Shown in pieces: positions 51,121 to 60,844 of a DNA stretch of 64,000 bases. The translations under genes and the position numbers were made by a program. The stretch comes from [Mycobacterium] zoologicum (GTDB taxonomy: Bacteria > Actinomycetota > Actinomycetes > Mycobacteriales > Mycobacteriaceae). The stretch covers positions 215,490 to 279,489 of the forward strand of contig NZ_CP083985.1 in NCBI RefSeq assembly GCF_020172665.1, given 5' to 3'. The notes below the pieces were generated by a model that was not told where the DNA came from, did not search any database, and saw only the letters and a list, made by a program, of their open reading frames with translations. The first letter of the stretch is position 1, and each line of letters begins with the position of its first letter.

Positions 51121-52332
51121 ATGACTGTCGAAACCGGAAAAACCCGCACCGGGCCCTGGACGCCGCGGACCACGGCCCAGTTGGCGATCCTGGCCGCGGC
51201 CGCTTTCATCTACGCCACCGCAGAAATCCTGCCGGTCGGCGCGCTGCCCGCGATCTCGCAGGGCCTGGATGTCAGCGAGGCGCTGGTCGGAACCCTGCTG
51301 GCCTGGTATGCGGTGGTCGCGGCGGTGACGACGATTCCGTTGGTGCGCTGGACCGCGCAGTGGCCGCGCCGCCGGGTCCTGTTGCTCACCCTGGTCTGTC
51401 TGACCGTGTCACAGGTGATCTCGGCGTTGGCGCCGACGTTCCCCGTGCTGGCCGCCGGCCGGGCACTGTGCGCGGTCACCCACGGCCTGATGTGGTCGGT
51501 GCTGGCCCCGATTGCCACCCGGCTGGTGCCACCCAGTCATTCCGGGCGGGCCACCACCGCGATCTACGTGGGCACCAGCCTTGCCTTGGTGGTCGGTATC
51601 CCGTTGACCTCGGCGATGAGCCTGCTGTGGGGCTGGCGGCTGGCGGTCGTGGTGATCACCGTGGCGGCGGCCGTCGTTACCGTGGCCGCACGGTTCGCGC
51701 TGCCCGCGCTGGTGCTCACCGACCACCAACTGACCCTGGTCGGGCGCCACCACTATCGAAACCTGCGGCTGCTGGGCGTCAGCGCGGTCATGCTGATCGC
51801 CGTCACGGGCCACTTCATCTCCTACACCTTCATCGCGGTGATCATCGAAGACGTGGTCGGGGTCCCGGGGGCAAGGCTGGCCTGGTTGCTGGCCGCGTTC
51901 GGCGCAGCCGGGCTGATTGCGATGCCGATGCTGGCCGGGCCGCTGGACCACCGGCCCAAGGCCGTCACCGGCAGCTGCATGGCCGCATTGTCGACGGCTT
52001 TCGTGGTGCTGGCCGCTCTGGCCATCGGAGGGCACCACGCGACCGCGACGACGCTGGTCGGGGCGGCGGCGATCGTGCTGTGGGGCGCGATGGCGATGGC
52101 GGTCTCGCCGATGCTGCAGTCGGCGGCCATGCGTACCGCGCCGGATGACCCCGACGGCGCGTCGGGGCTGTATGTGACGGCCTTTCAGGTCGGGATCACC
52201 GGGGGATCACTGGCGGGTGGGTTGCTGTTCGAAGTGGCGGGAACCTCGGCGATGCTGACCGCGTCGGCGGTGCTGGTCGGTCTCGCGGCGGCCGGGATCG
52301 CGGCCAGCAAACGGCTGTTCGTCGTTCCCTGA
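51121..52332 (+). CDS. MFS transporter (Rv0191-like)
   Basis: A 403-residue major facilitator with about 12 membrane helices and a DHA1-like signature in the first loop (VRWTAQWPRRRVLLLTLVCL). Rv0191 in M. tuberculosis is 413 residues and has been linked with drug efflux; the substrate here is unknown. It follows ricR after 79 bp; no RicR box precedes it, so copper control is not supported. A hairpin at 52345-52360 may terminate transcription. Confidence 0.88.
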   Translation: MTVETGKTRTGPWTPRTTAQLAILAAAAFIYATAEILPVGALPAISQGLDVSEALVGTLLAWYAVVAAVTTIPLVRWTAQWPRRRVLLLTLVCLTVSQVISALAPTFPVLAAGRALCAVTHGLMWSVLAPIATRLVPPSHSGRATTAIYVGTSLALVVGIPLTSAMSLLWGWRLAVVVITVAAAVVTVAARFALPALVLTDHQLTLVGRHHYRNLRLLGVSAVMLIAVTGHFISYTFIAVIIEDVVGVPGARLAWLLAAFGAAGLIAMPMLAGPLDHRPKAVTGSCMAALSTAFVVLAALAIGGHHATATTLVGAAAIVLWGAMAMAVSPMLQSAAMRTAPDDPDGASGLYVTAFQVGITGGSLAGGLLFEVAGTSAMLTASAVLVGLAAAGIAASKRLFVVP

Positions 52333-52344
52333 GACGCCTGGCGC

Positions 52345-52360
52345 AGTGGCCTTCGCCACT
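52345..52360 (+). terminator. possible stem-loop after the MFS gene
   Basis: AGTGGC-CTTC-GCCACT is a perfect six-base stem with a four-base loop, 13 bases after the stop at 52332. No U-run follows, so it would be an L-shaped or partial terminator at best. The 160-bp spacer holds nothing else recognisable. Confidence 0.35.
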
Positions 52361-52492
52361 TCGCTCGCGGCTGAAACAGCAGCTCAACAGCATGTGACTT
52401 CTAATTTCGCGGTGTCGGGCAGCTCCTTCAGGAGTTAGCTGAGCGTCGTCTTGTGCCACACTTGGATGAAGCTTGTGACCGGAGGTATGTCA

Positions 52493-53641
52493 ATGTCGGG
52501 ATGGAAGTTCGCGGGCGTCGGCGCCTGGCTCAGTGCCGCTGGACTGATCGCGGGGTTCACGTTCGGCTGCGGAACCGCGCTGGCCGACCCGCCGCAACAG
52601 CCCGGCGACCCGACGGCGGTGGATGCCGCCCCGCCCGCATCGCCGGCCCAACTGGACGTGCCGCAGCCTCCGGCAGACCCGGTCGCGGCACCTGCCGACC
52701 CCGCCGTGGCGCCCCCGGCGATCGAGCCCGCGCCGCCGGTCGACCTCGTGCCGCCGGCGCAACCGGCGGTGGCCGAACCCGCGCCGGGAGTGCCCGACCC
52801 CGCGACGGGAGTGCCCGACCCCGCGACGGGAGTGGTCGACCCCGCGACGGCAGTGCCGGGCCAGCCGGCGACTGTTCCCGCAGCGGCGTCCGGTCCGGTC
52901 GTCGGGCAGAACCCGGAGCCGTTCACGGGCACCGCACCGTTCCTGCCGCCGAGCTTCAACCCGCTCAACGGGTCGATGGTGGGCGTCGCCAAGCCGATCA
53001 TCATCAACTTCCAGCGGCCGATCGCCGACAAGGCCATGGCTGAGCAGGCCATCCACATCTCGTCGAACCCGCCGGTTTCAGGAAAGTTCTACTGGATGAC
53101 CCCCAGCCAGGTGCGCTGGCGTCCGTTCAACTTCTGGCCGGCCAACACCGTCGTCAACATCGACGCGGCCGGAACCAAGTCGAGCTTCCGCACCGGTGAC
53201 GCGCTGGTGGCCACCGCCGACGACAAGACCCACCAGATGACGATCACCCGCGACGGCAAGGTCGAGAAGACCTTCCCGATGTCGATGGGGATGACCGCCG
53301 GCGGGCACGAAACCCCCAACGGCACCTACTACGTGCTGGAGAAGATGCCCACCGTGGTGATGGACTCCTCCACCTACGGGGTGCCGGTGAACTCCAGCTG
53401 GGGCTACAAACTCACCGTGCAGGACGCGGTCCGCATCGACAACAGCGGTGGCTTCGTGCACAGCGCCCCGTGGTCGGTGAACGACCAGGGCAAGCGCAAC
53501 GTCAGCCACGGCTGCATCAACCTGAGCCCGGCCAACGCCAAGTGGTTCTTCGACAACTTCGGCAGCGGCGACCCGGTCGTGGTGAAGAACTCCGTCGGCA
53601 CCCACAACAAGAACGACGGCTCCCAAGACTGGCAGATGTAG
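52493..53641 (+). CDS. L,D-transpeptidase (YkuD; Rv0192-like)
   Basis: A 382-residue exported enzyme. A signal sequence ([20 protein letters not shown]) is followed by a Pro/Ala-rich linker of about 110 residues, an Ig-like domain ([22 protein letters not shown]) and a C-terminal YkuD domain whose catalytic Cys341 is in [11 protein letters not shown]. It cross-links peptidoglycan by 3-3 linkages and is insensitive to most penicillins. The ATG at 52493 is chosen over 52487 because GGAGG lies seven bases upstream. It matches M. tuberculosis Rv0192 by position. A lipobox-like FTFGC allows a lipoprotein reading. Confidence 0.9.
   Translation: MSGWKFAGVGAWLSAAGLIAGFTFGCGTALADPPQQPGDPTAVDAAPPASPAQLDVPQPPADPVAAPADPAVAPPAIEPAPPVDLVPPAQPAVAEPAPGVPDPATGVPDPATGVVDPATAVPGQPATVPAAASGPVVGQNPEPFTGTAPFLPPSFNPLNGSMVGVAKPIIINFQRPIADKAMAEQAIHISSNPPVSGKFYWMTPSQVRWRPFNFWPANTVVNIDAAGTKSSFRTGDALVATADDKTHQMTITRDGKVEKTFPMSMGMTAGGHETPNGTYYVLEKMPTVVMDSSTYGVPVNSSWGYKLTVQDAVRIDNSGGFVHSAPWSVNDQGKRNVSHGCINLSPANAKWFFDNFGSGDPVVVKNSVGTHNKNDGSQDWQM
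52786..52848 (+). repeat. three tandem 21-bp repeats in the L,D-transpeptidase linker
   Basis: The unit GGGAGTGCCCGACCCCGCGAC occurs twice exactly and once with two changes, followed by a partial unit. It encodes repeats of GVPDPAT in the flexible Pro-rich linker. Unit number may vary between strains through slippage. Confidence 0.85.
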
Positions 53642-53647
53642 CGCCGC

Positions 53648-55651
53648 TCAGTTCCAGATGCGCACCCGCTGTGCGGGTTCCAGGAACAGCGTGTCGTCGC
53701 CAGCGACGTCGAAGGCTTCATAGAAGGCGTCGATGTTGCGGATCACCCCGTTGCAGCGGAACTCAGGCGGTGAATGCGGGTCGGTCGCCAGCCGCCGGAT
53801 CGCTTCGGCGTCACGGGATTTGGTGCGCCACACCTGGGCCCAGCCGTAGAAAACTCGTTGTACACCCGTCAATCCGTCGATCACCGGGGCTTCGGCGCCG
53901 TCCAGTGACAACTCATACGCCAGCAGCGCAATGGACAGCCCACCCAGGTCGCCGATGTTCTCCCCGACGGTGAAAGCGCCGTTGACGTGCTGCCCGCCAT
54001 GGGAAGTGCCCAGCGCCCGCGGCACATACGCCTCGTACTGCTCGATCAGAGCCGTCGTGCGCAGCCCGAACTCGGCGCGGTCGGCGTCGGTCCACCAGTC
54101 CACCAGGTTGCCGTCGCCGTCGTACTTGGCGCCCTGGTCGTCGAAGCCGTGGCCGATCTCATGGCCGATCACCGCGCCGATGCCGCCATAGTTGGCCGCG
54201 TCGTCGGCGTCGGCGTCGAAGAACGGCGGCTGCAGGATCGCGGCCGGGAAGACGATCTCGTTCATCCCCGGGTTGTAGTAGGCGTTGACGGTCTGTGGCG
54301 TCATGAACCACTCGTCGCGATCCACCTCCGCTCCCAGCTTGGCCAGCTCGCGGTCGTAGTTCACCGCGTAACCGCGCAGATAGTTGCCGTACAGGTCGGC
54401 CGGATCGGTGACCAGCGCCGAGTAGTCCCGCCACTTCGCGGGATAGCCGACCTTGGCGGTGAACTTGTCCAGCTTGGCCAGTGCCCGTTCCCGGGTCTCC
54501 TGCGTCATCCAGTCCAGATTGGTGATGCTGACCCGGTAGGCCCGGCGCAGGTTCGCCACCAGCTCATCGATGCGCGCCTTGGCGTCTGGCGGGAAATGTT
54601 TTGCCACATAGAGTTTTCCGACGGTGTCGCCCATCAGCGACTCGACCACCGACACGGCGCGTTTCCACCGGTCGCGGATCTGCTCGGTGCCCGACAGTCG
54701 CCGCCCGTAGAACGCGAAGTCCTCGGCGACCACCTCGTCGGTCAGCAATCCGGCCCGGGCGTGGATGAGCCGCCAGCGCGCCCAGTCCTGCCAGTCGGCG
54801 AACTCCGCGCCTGCCCACAGGCTCGCGAACGCCGTCAGGTAGTCCGGCTGGCGCACCACCAGTTCGGCGGCGGCTCCGGAGGCACCGGCGGGCACCCCCA
54901 GAGCCTCGGCCCAGCCCGCCCAGTCGAAGCCGGGCGCCTCGGCCGGCAGTTCGGCGAACGCGCGCAGGTTATAGGTCAGGTCCGCGTCGCGGCGCTTGAC
55001 CACGTCCCAGTGGGCGCCGGCCAGCCGGGTCTCCAGGGCGACGATCCGGCCGGCGGTTGCGGCATGCTCGCTGGGATTCCCGCCGTAGACCAGCGCGAAC
55101 ATCGCCGCGATGTGACCGGGGTAGGCGGCCAGGATCTCGGCGTGCTGCTCCTCGCGGTAGTAGGACTCGTCGGGCAGGCCGATACCGGACTGGTTCAGAT
55201 GCAGCAGGTAGCGGCTGGAGTCCTTGGAGTCGGTGTCCACATACAGCCCGACGCCGCCGCCGGTTCCGCGACGCTGGCAGCCGCCCAGCACCCGGGCCAG
55301 CGCGCCGAGGTCGTCGGCGCTGTCGATGGCCGCCAGCTCGCGGCGCAGCGGCTCCAACCCGGCCGCCTGCACCGCCTGCTCGTCGAGGAAGCTGGCGTAC
55401 AGGTCGCCGATCCTGCGCTGGTCGGTACCGGCGGGCGCACTCGATGAGACGGCTTCGGTGAGCAGCTCGCGGACCTGGGCCTCGGCCCGGTCGAACAGGG
55501 TGCGGAACGCGCCGTCGGTGGCGCGATCCGGCGGCATCTCGTAGTCGTCGAGCCAGCGTCCGTTCACATGGCCGAACAGATCGTCCTGGGGCCGGACGCC
55601 GCTGTCGAGGTAGCTGAGGTCGAGGCCGGAGCGGGCAACTGCAGGGGTCAT
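53648..55651 (-). CDS. zmp1: M13-family zinc metalloprotease Zmp1
   Basis: A 667-residue neprilysin-like M13 peptidase (M. tuberculosis Zmp1 is 663). Zinc site HEIGH lies at about residues 497-501, the third ligand Glu at about 564 in ENIGDLGG, and the substrate-binding NAYYNPGMNEIVFPA is present upstream. M. tuberculosis Zmp1 is secreted without a classical signal and affects inflammasome activation; no signal peptide is visible here either. The ATG at 55651 has GGAAGG nine bases upstream; ATG 55660 would be too close to it. Longer frames upstream are not supported. Confidence 0.93.
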   Translation of the reverse strand: MTPAVARSGLDLSYLDSGVRPQDDLFGHVNGRWLDDYEMPPDRATDGAFRTLFDRAEAQVRELLTEAVSSSAPAGTDQRRIGDLYASFLDEQAVQAAGLEPLRRELAAIDSADDLGALARVLGGCQRRGTGGGVGLYVDTDSKDSSRYLLHLNQSGIGLPDESYYREEQHAEILAAYPGHIAAMFALVYGGNPSEHAATAGRIVALETRLAGAHWDVVKRRDADLTYNLRAFAELPAEAPGFDWAGWAEALGVPAGASGAAAELVVRQPDYLTAFASLWAGAEFADWQDWARWRLIHARAGLLTDEVVAEDFAFYGRRLSGTEQIRDRWKRAVSVVESLMGDTVGKLYVAKHFPPDAKARIDELVANLRRAYRVSITNLDWMTQETRERALAKLDKFTAKVGYPAKWRDYSALVTDPADLYGNYLRGYAVNYDRELAKLGAEVDRDEWFMTPQTVNAYYNPGMNEIVFPAAILQPPFFDADADDAANYGGIGAVIGHEIGHGFDDQGAKYDGDGNLVDWWTDADRAEFGLRTTALIEQYEAYVPRALGTSHGGQHVNGAFTVGENIGDLGGLSIALLAYELSLDGAEAPVIDGLTGVQRVFYGWAQVWRTKSRDAEAIRRLATDPHSPPEFRCNGVIRNIDAFYEAFDVAGDDTLFLEPAQRVRIWN

Positions 55652-55703
55652 CGCGCCCATCCTTCCACGCCGAACGGTGTGTGCGTCCTGTAGCGTCACC
55701 GCC

Positions 55704-56408
55704 ATGCCTGACGAGGAGCAGCCCGACGAAACCACGTACGTGGACGACGAGCTCATCGACGCCGACGAGCCCGCTACCGAAGAGGTCCACGCCGACGAGA
55801 CGGCCTCGGACAAGCCCGCCAAGAAGGCCGGCCACGCCAAGGCGGCGGCTGGGGCCTCTGCGGCCGGCGCTTCCCGGGGCGGAATCTTCTCCCGGCTCGG
55901 GCTGGTGTCGGCGTTACTCGGGCTGGTGGCGGTGGCCGGGCTGGTCTTCTCCCTGATCACCTGGTCGGCGCACCGCGACGACGTCAACGAGCGGGCCTAC
56001 CGCAGTCGGGTCCTGCAGACCGCGGCCAGCTGGACCAGCGTGCTGATCAACCTGAACGCCGAGAACGTCGAGAAGGGCATGTCGCGGCTGCGTGACAAGA
56101 CCGTCGGCGAACTCAAGGCCGAGTTCGACGCCGCTCTGGCCCCCTACCGGGACGTGGTGCAGCGCATCGAGTCGCGCAGCAGTGGCCGGATCGAAGCGGT
56201 CGCCATCGAGTTGCAGCACATCGAGGACCCGAACGCCGGCGCCGAGCAGGCGCCCGGCCCCGGCCGCACCGACCCGGTGATGGTGATCGCCACGTCGATC
56301 GCGGAGAACGTCGGCGGCCGGCCGCAGACTGTGCACTGGGCGCTGCGCCTCGACGTCAGCGATGTCGACGGCAACTTGATGATCTCGCGATTGAGGGCGA
56401 TCCGATGA
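55704..56408 (+). CDS. Mas-like membrane protein (Rv0199-like)
   Basis: A 234-residue protein. An acidic N-terminus of about 60 residues is followed by a Lys/Ala segment, a membrane helix LVSALLGLVAVAGLVFSLITW and an outer domain like Mce-associated proteins. Rv0199 (219 residues) sits next to zmp1 in the same arrangement. TAGCGT stands seven bases before the ATG. Its stop overlaps the next gene by 4 bp. It resembles OmamA-type proteins that support Mce transporters; I call this tentatively from fold and position. Confidence 0.83.
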   Translation: MPDEEQPDETTYVDDELIDADEPATEEVHADETASDKPAKKAGHAKAAAGASAAGASRGGIFSRLGLVSALLGLVAVAGLVFSLITWSAHRDDVNERAYRSRVLQTAASWTSVLINLNAENVEKGMSRLRDKTVGELKAEFDAALAPYRDVVQRIESRSSGRIEAVAIELQHIEDPNAGAEQAPGPGRTDPVMVIATSIAENVGGRPQTVHWALRLDVSDVDGNLMISRLRAIR

Positions 56409-57127
56409 ACAAGTCGCTTAACCTGCAGTCCCTGAAGTCGAGGACGACGTGGCGGGTACTGGGCGTTGACATCGCCGCGCCGCTGGCCGCGATCGGCGGC
56501 GTGCTGCTGCTCGGGTTGATGCTCGACTGGCCGCTGTGGTGGGTGTCGGCCTGCTCGGTGCTGGTACTGCTGATCGTCGAGGGCATGGTGGTGAACTTCC
56601 TGCTGCTGCGCCGCGACGGTGTCACGGTCGGCACCGACGACGAGCGGCCCGGCCTGCGCCTCGGGGTGGTCGCGCTGGCAGCCGCCGCCCTCGTCGCCTC
56701 GGCCGTACTGGGCTACCTGCGTTGGACGGAACCCGACCGCGCCCTGGAGGCGGACTCCACCGAGGTGGTCAAGACCGCCGCCGCCATGGCCCAGGCCGCC
56801 GCAACGGTCTCGCCGGCGGACCCGAACGCCTCCATCGAGAAGGCGGCCGCCTTCATGGTCCCCGACCGCGTCAACTCGTTCCGGGAGAGCATCGGCCGGA
56901 GCGCCACCGAAATGGCCAACCGCAACATCGCTGTCGACGCGGAGGCGCTCAGCGCGGGTGTCGAGGCGCTCGGGCCGTCGGCCGCCAGGGTCGCGGTGGT
57001 GCTGCGCAGCGTCCAGAGCGTGGCCAACCAGCAGGTCAAGCAGTCCGTGGTGCCGGTTCGGGTGATGCTGACCAAGCGTGACGGCCAGTGGATGGTCGTG
57101 GAGATGTCACCGATCCACGCCCGCTGA
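56405..57127 (+). CDS. Mas-like membrane protein (Rv0200-like)
   Basis: A 240-residue protein with three hydrophobic helices (IAAPLAAIGGVLLLGLMLDWPLWWVSACSVLVLLIVEG, and LGVVALAAAALVASAVLGYL) followed by an outer domain whose end RVMLTKRDGQWMVVEMSPI is Mas-like. The ATG overlaps the previous stop, so the two are one operon. In M. tuberculosis Rv0199/Rv0200 are linked to Mce function (OmamA/OmamB-type); here the same is assumed, not shown. Confidence 0.82.
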   Translation: MNKSLNLQSLKSRTTWRVLGVDIAAPLAAIGGVLLLGLMLDWPLWWVSACSVLVLLIVEGMVVNFLLLRRDGVTVGTDDERPGLRLGVVALAAAALVASAVLGYLRWTEPDRALEADSTEVVKTAAAMAQAAATVSPADPNASIEKAAAFMVPDRVNSFRESIGRSATEMANRNIAVDAEALSAGVEALGPSAARVAVVLRSVQSVANQQVKQSVVPVRVMLTKRDGQWMVVEMSPIHAR

Positions 57128-57133
57128 CGCCGG

Positions 57134-57610
57134 TCAGTCGATGTCGGGCGCGTCCCGATTGTGCAGTTTGACGAATCGGTCGGACAGCCGACGCATCCGG
57201 ATCATCAGCGATGCCGGCGGGTCCACCGAGCCGTCGAGGTAGTCGTCCAGATCGTCGGTGGGAACCCCGATCCTCGACGCGAACTCCCGGCGGCCCAGTC
57301 CGGACCGCTCGATCAGCAACCGCATGTGGCGACCCACCTCGGCGCGCTCGTTGGCCTCCATGTGGTTGCGGGTGCGGGCCAGCACCTCCGCCAGTGCTTT
57401 GGCGATGCCATAGGACTCGGTGCCTTCCAGCACCTCTTCGACCTGGCGGGCGGTGCGCCCGTAGGGGTCGCGTTTGAGGGCCACCACGATCTGCTGCCAG
57501 GTGGCGATGTCACCGCTTTGCAGGGCAGAGCGGATGGCCGTCGTCGGCCAGAACTCAACCGGCCGGTCGGTGTCGGATCCACGGCTGCGTCGGTCGGCGG
57601 CCAACGTCAC
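57134..57610 (-). CDS. helix-turn-helix-like protein (Rv0201c-like)
   Basis: A 158-residue soluble protein. The second half has an XRE-like helix-turn-helix pattern: LRREFASRIGVPTDDLDDYLDGSVDPP-type sequence preceded by RLLIERSGLG and followed by LMIRMRRLSDRFVKL. Conserved beside mmpL11 in mycobacteria (Rv0201c, 166 residues), function unknown. GTG start at 57610 overlaps the mmpL11 stop (GTGA), so it is probably co-transcribed and translationally coupled with mmpL11. Confidence 0.8.
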   Translation of the reverse strand: MTLAADRRSRGSDTDRPVEFWPTTAIRSALQSGDIATWQQIVVALKRDPYGRTARQVEEVLEGTESYGIAKALAEVLARTRNHMEANERAEVGRHMRLLIERSGLGRREFASRIGVPTDDLDDYLDGSVDPPASLMIRMRRLSDRFVKLHNRDAPDID

Positions 57611-60585
57611 CTCGTCTCCTCCAGCATTGCCACCGCGACGGCCAGGCAGCGCTGGCGGACCTGGTCCCAGTCCGGCCGCTCACCTTCACCGGGGAACTCA
57701 TCGTCGGGTTCGTCGGGTTCGGGCTCGGCGAGCCGACAGACCAGCTGCGTGGCCATCCATTGTCGTTCGGTCGGTTGACCAGAGTAGTACGTGTCGATTC
57801 CGGTGAGCGCCTCCGCAACGGTATCGGCGTCGAGCACACCGACGAGCTCGGCCAGTCCGACGTATTCGCTGCGGCGGTTGCGCGCCATGAGCAGGTAGCC
57901 GATCAGGCGCAGCGTCTCGGCTCCGGTGGGGATCTGCAGCCGGTCGCCGGTGGGAAGTTGGACCGCGGCGATCTCCATCGGGCGCCGCCGGGCCAGCACC
58001 GGGCCCTCCAGTCCGATTTCGTTGGCAGCCCAGGACTCGGTTTCCAGCGCGTCAAGCGCGATCGCGAGCCGCTTGCGCCACACGGTGACCGGATGCACCG
58101 GTCGCACCGCCCGGGGCTGTGCCCGGCCGGTGCCAGTGCGGGCCTGCCAGCCACCGGTCAGCCGGGCCAGCGCCTGGCTCACCACGGTGCCGCCCGACGG
58201 TGCCGATCCGGCTGCCACCGGCAACGCCCGCATCTTGACGGTGGCGACCTCGGCGTGGCCGCAGCCGCGCAGCGCCAGCGGGTCGCTGACGTAGACCGCG
58301 TCGGGGGCCAACTCCTTGAGCTTGGCCGCGGACTTCACCACCACCCGCAGGTCGGCGCTCGGGGTGATCAGGGCGGAGATGTCATCGGGGATCACCACGA
58401 CGTCGCCCAGTTCCACCTTGGGCAGCGGCTTCTCGAAGTCCACCGACGGCAGAATCCACTTGAGCCAGCGCGGCAGCCACCAGTTCCACTGGTCGAACAT
58501 CGCCATCAGGGCCGGAACCAGCACCAGGCGCACCACCGTGGCGTCCACCGCGATCGCCACCGCGCATGCCACACCCAGTTCGGCGACCAGCGGCATCCCG
58601 GCGAACGCGAAACCGATGAACACCGCGATCATGATCAGCGCGGCGCTGGTGATGGTGCGCGCGCTGGTGCTCACGCCGTAGGCGACCGCGTCGTGGGTGT
58701 TGCCGGACTGCAGGAACCGCTCGCGGATCCGGGTCAGCAGGAAGATCTCGTAGTCCATCGACAACCCGAACGTCATGGCCAGCACCAGCGGCGGGATGAA
58801 GCTGTCGATCGAACCGGTGGGTGCGAGCCCGAACCGCTCCAGCCAGCCCCACTGGAACACCGCCACCAGGCTGCCGTAGGCGGCGGCCACCGACAGCACC
58901 GTCATCACGACGCCCTTGAAGGCCAGGAACACCGACTGGATGGAGATCAGCAGCATCACGAACGCGATCAGCGCCACGAACACCAGCACCAGCGGTTCGG
59001 ACGCGGCCACCCGGTCGTCGAAGTCCTTGATCAGCGCGGTCGGACCGCCGACATCCACCTGCACCGCAGGGGAACCGGCCACCTCGGGCACGTGCTCGCG
59101 CATCCAGTCGATGGTCGCCCGCGCGGCCATGTCCTCGGGATCGACCGACAGCACCGCCGAGAGCAGGCCGCTGCTGTTGTCGCTGCCGAATACCGGCGGG
59201 GACACCGAGGCGACATTGGGGGCGTGGGCCATCTGCTCGCGGATCGCGTTGAACGTCGCGGCGTGCGCGGGCGCCGACGCATCAGCGCCTGGGATGGTGA
59301 CCAGCACCCGGACCGGCCCCAGCGCACCCGGTCCCAGCGCCTGGGCCGCCGCGGACACACCGCCGCGGATCTCGTGGGAGGAGTCGAACTGGTGCAGCAT
59401 GCTGTTGCCCAGCGACAGCGACAGTGCCGGCGCCGCCAAGGTCAGCAGGAAGCCCGCGGTCACCAGGGCCGACGCCCACGGCCGGCGCATCACCGCCGCC
59501 GTCCAGCGGGTCCAGAAGCGCGACTGCGCAAGCTGCGGGCCGCGCGACCAGTGCAGCAACGCCGAGCGTTTGGCCACCGCCCGGCCGAACAGGGCCAGCA
59601 CCACCGGCGTCAGGCTCACCGAGGCCAGCACCGCCACCGAGACCGCCAGGATGGCGCCGGTGGCCATCGACACCAGCACCGGGGTGTTGATCAGATAGAT
59701 CCCGGTCAGGGACGCCACCACGGTCAGTCCGGAGAGCACCACGGCCAAACCGGACGTCGCCATCGCGGCGTCGGCGGCATCGTCGGGCTGGCGTCCGGCC
59801 CGCAGTTCCTCGCGGTAACGCATGAGGATGAACAGCGAGTAGTCGATCGCCAGCGCGATCCCGAACATCGACACCGTGGATGTGACGAACACCGACATCT
59901 GGGTGAACATCGACAGCAGGTAGACCAGCCCCATGGTGACGATCACCGTCGCGATCCCCAGTGCCAGTGGGATCGCGGCGGCCGCCAGTGAGCCGAACAC
60001 CGCCAGCAGCACGACCAGCACGATCGGCAGGTTCCACTGCTCGGCGGCGGCGATGTCCTGCTTGGTCTTGGCCGACGCCGCCGCTCCCAGCGCGCCCTGG
60101 CCGATTACATACAGGTTCACCGAGCCGTTCTCGATCCGGCCGGGATGCTCGCCGGCGACACCGAGCCGGGACCGCAGCTTCTTGGCGACGTCGACGGCTC
60201 CGGTGTTGTCGAAGTCCAGCCGCAGCGACACCACGTAGGGCCGGTCGGGCCGTGGTGGAGGTTGGCCGTGGTCGGGCAGCACCGTCACGCTGGAAGTCGA
60301 CCCGGCGACATTGCGCAGCAGTGCGACGGCGTTCTGCATGTCCTGATACGTGGCGTCGGCGCGCGGTGCAGCCACCAGGGCCAGCGGCGATGCGCCCTGC
60401 TCGGGGAAGTGGTCATGGAGCTGGTACTGCACGTGCAGCGATTGCGATCCCTGCACCTCGAAGCCCCCGCCGGTGAGATGGCCGGACGCGGTGGAGGCCA
60501 GATACAGCGAGGGAATCACAGCCAGCAGCCACCCTGTGAAGACCACCCAGCGGTATCTGCGCAGGTTGCTGCTGAAGCGCATCAT
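57607..60585 (-). CDS. mmpL11: RND lipid transporter MmpL11
   Basis: A 992-residue MmpL protein (M. tuberculosis MmpL11 is 966). It has the RND layout: N-terminal helix VFTGWLLAVIPSLYLAST, a periplasmic porter domain, five clustered helices with IALAIDYSLFILMRYREEL (the proton-relay Asp-Tyr pair), a second porter domain, a second helical bundle with FGLSMDYEIFLLTRIRERF (again Asp-Tyr), and a cytoplasmic tail of about 270 residues. MmpL11 exports monomeromycolyl diacylglycerol and mycolate wax ester and has been linked to heme uptake with MmpL3. It is divergent from the Rv0203-like gene. Confidence 0.94.
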   Translation of the reverse strand: MMRFSSNLRRYRWVVFTGWLLAVIPSLYLASTASGHLTGGGFEVQGSQSLHVQYQLHDHFPEQGASPLALVAAPRADATYQDMQNAVALLRNVAGSTSSVTVLPDHGQPPPRPDRPYVVSLRLDFDNTGAVDVAKKLRSRLGVAGEHPGRIENGSVNLYVIGQGALGAAASAKTKQDIAAAEQWNLPIVLVVLLAVFGSLAAAAIPLALGIATVIVTMGLVYLLSMFTQMSVFVTSTVSMFGIALAIDYSLFILMRYREELRAGRQPDDAADAAMATSGLAVVLSGLTVVASLTGIYLINTPVLVSMATGAILAVSVAVLASVSLTPVVLALFGRAVAKRSALLHWSRGPQLAQSRFWTRWTAAVMRRPWASALVTAGFLLTLAAPALSLSLGNSMLHQFDSSHEIRGGVSAAAQALGPGALGPVRVLVTIPGADASAPAHAATFNAIREQMAHAPNVASVSPPVFGSDNSSGLLSAVLSVDPEDMAARATIDWMREHVPEVAGSPAVQVDVGGPTALIKDFDDRVAASEPLVLVFVALIAFVMLLISIQSVFLAFKGVVMTVLSVAAAYGSLVAVFQWGWLERFGLAPTGSIDSFIPPLVLAMTFGLSMDYEIFLLTRIRERFLQSGNTHDAVAYGVSTSARTITSAALIMIAVFIGFAFAGMPLVAELGVACAVAIAVDATVVRLVLVPALMAMFDQWNWWLPRWLKWILPSVDFEKPLPKVELGDVVVIPDDISALITPSADLRVVVKSAAKLKELAPDAVYVSDPLALRGCGHAEVATVKMRALPVAAGSAPSGGTVVSQALARLTGGWQARTGTGRAQPRAVRPVHPVTVWRKRLAIALDALETESWAANEIGLEGPVLARRRPMEIAAVQLPTGDRLQIPTGAETLRLIGYLLMARNRRSEYVGLAELVGVLDADTVAEALTGIDTYYSGQPTERQWMATQLVCRLAEPEPDEPDDEFPGEGERPDWDQVRQRCLAVAVAMLEETR

Positions 60586-60844
60586 GAACTGCTGGATCTC
60601 GGTTCTCCCCGCTCTCGCCAGATCGCCGTCTCGCGTGCTGGCAGCCTACCGCAGTGCGGACCCGCGCCGGCGGTTTCTCCCCGCCGCTGAGCTGGTCCGA
60701 TGCCGTCGCCGGCACCCGTGCTGTGACCCAGGCGACGTGCGCTTGAGGTGGCGACGGCCGGGGGTTGCTGACAGTATGGCGGAGGACCCCCGGCGATCAT
60801 GGTCGATCCTGCCGATGCCATCTGGACATGTCCCAGGAGAAGTC

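Noticed and set aside
52345..52360. A strong intrinsic terminator after the MFS gene
   Set aside because: The hairpin is short and no T-run follows; kept only as a low-confidence feature.
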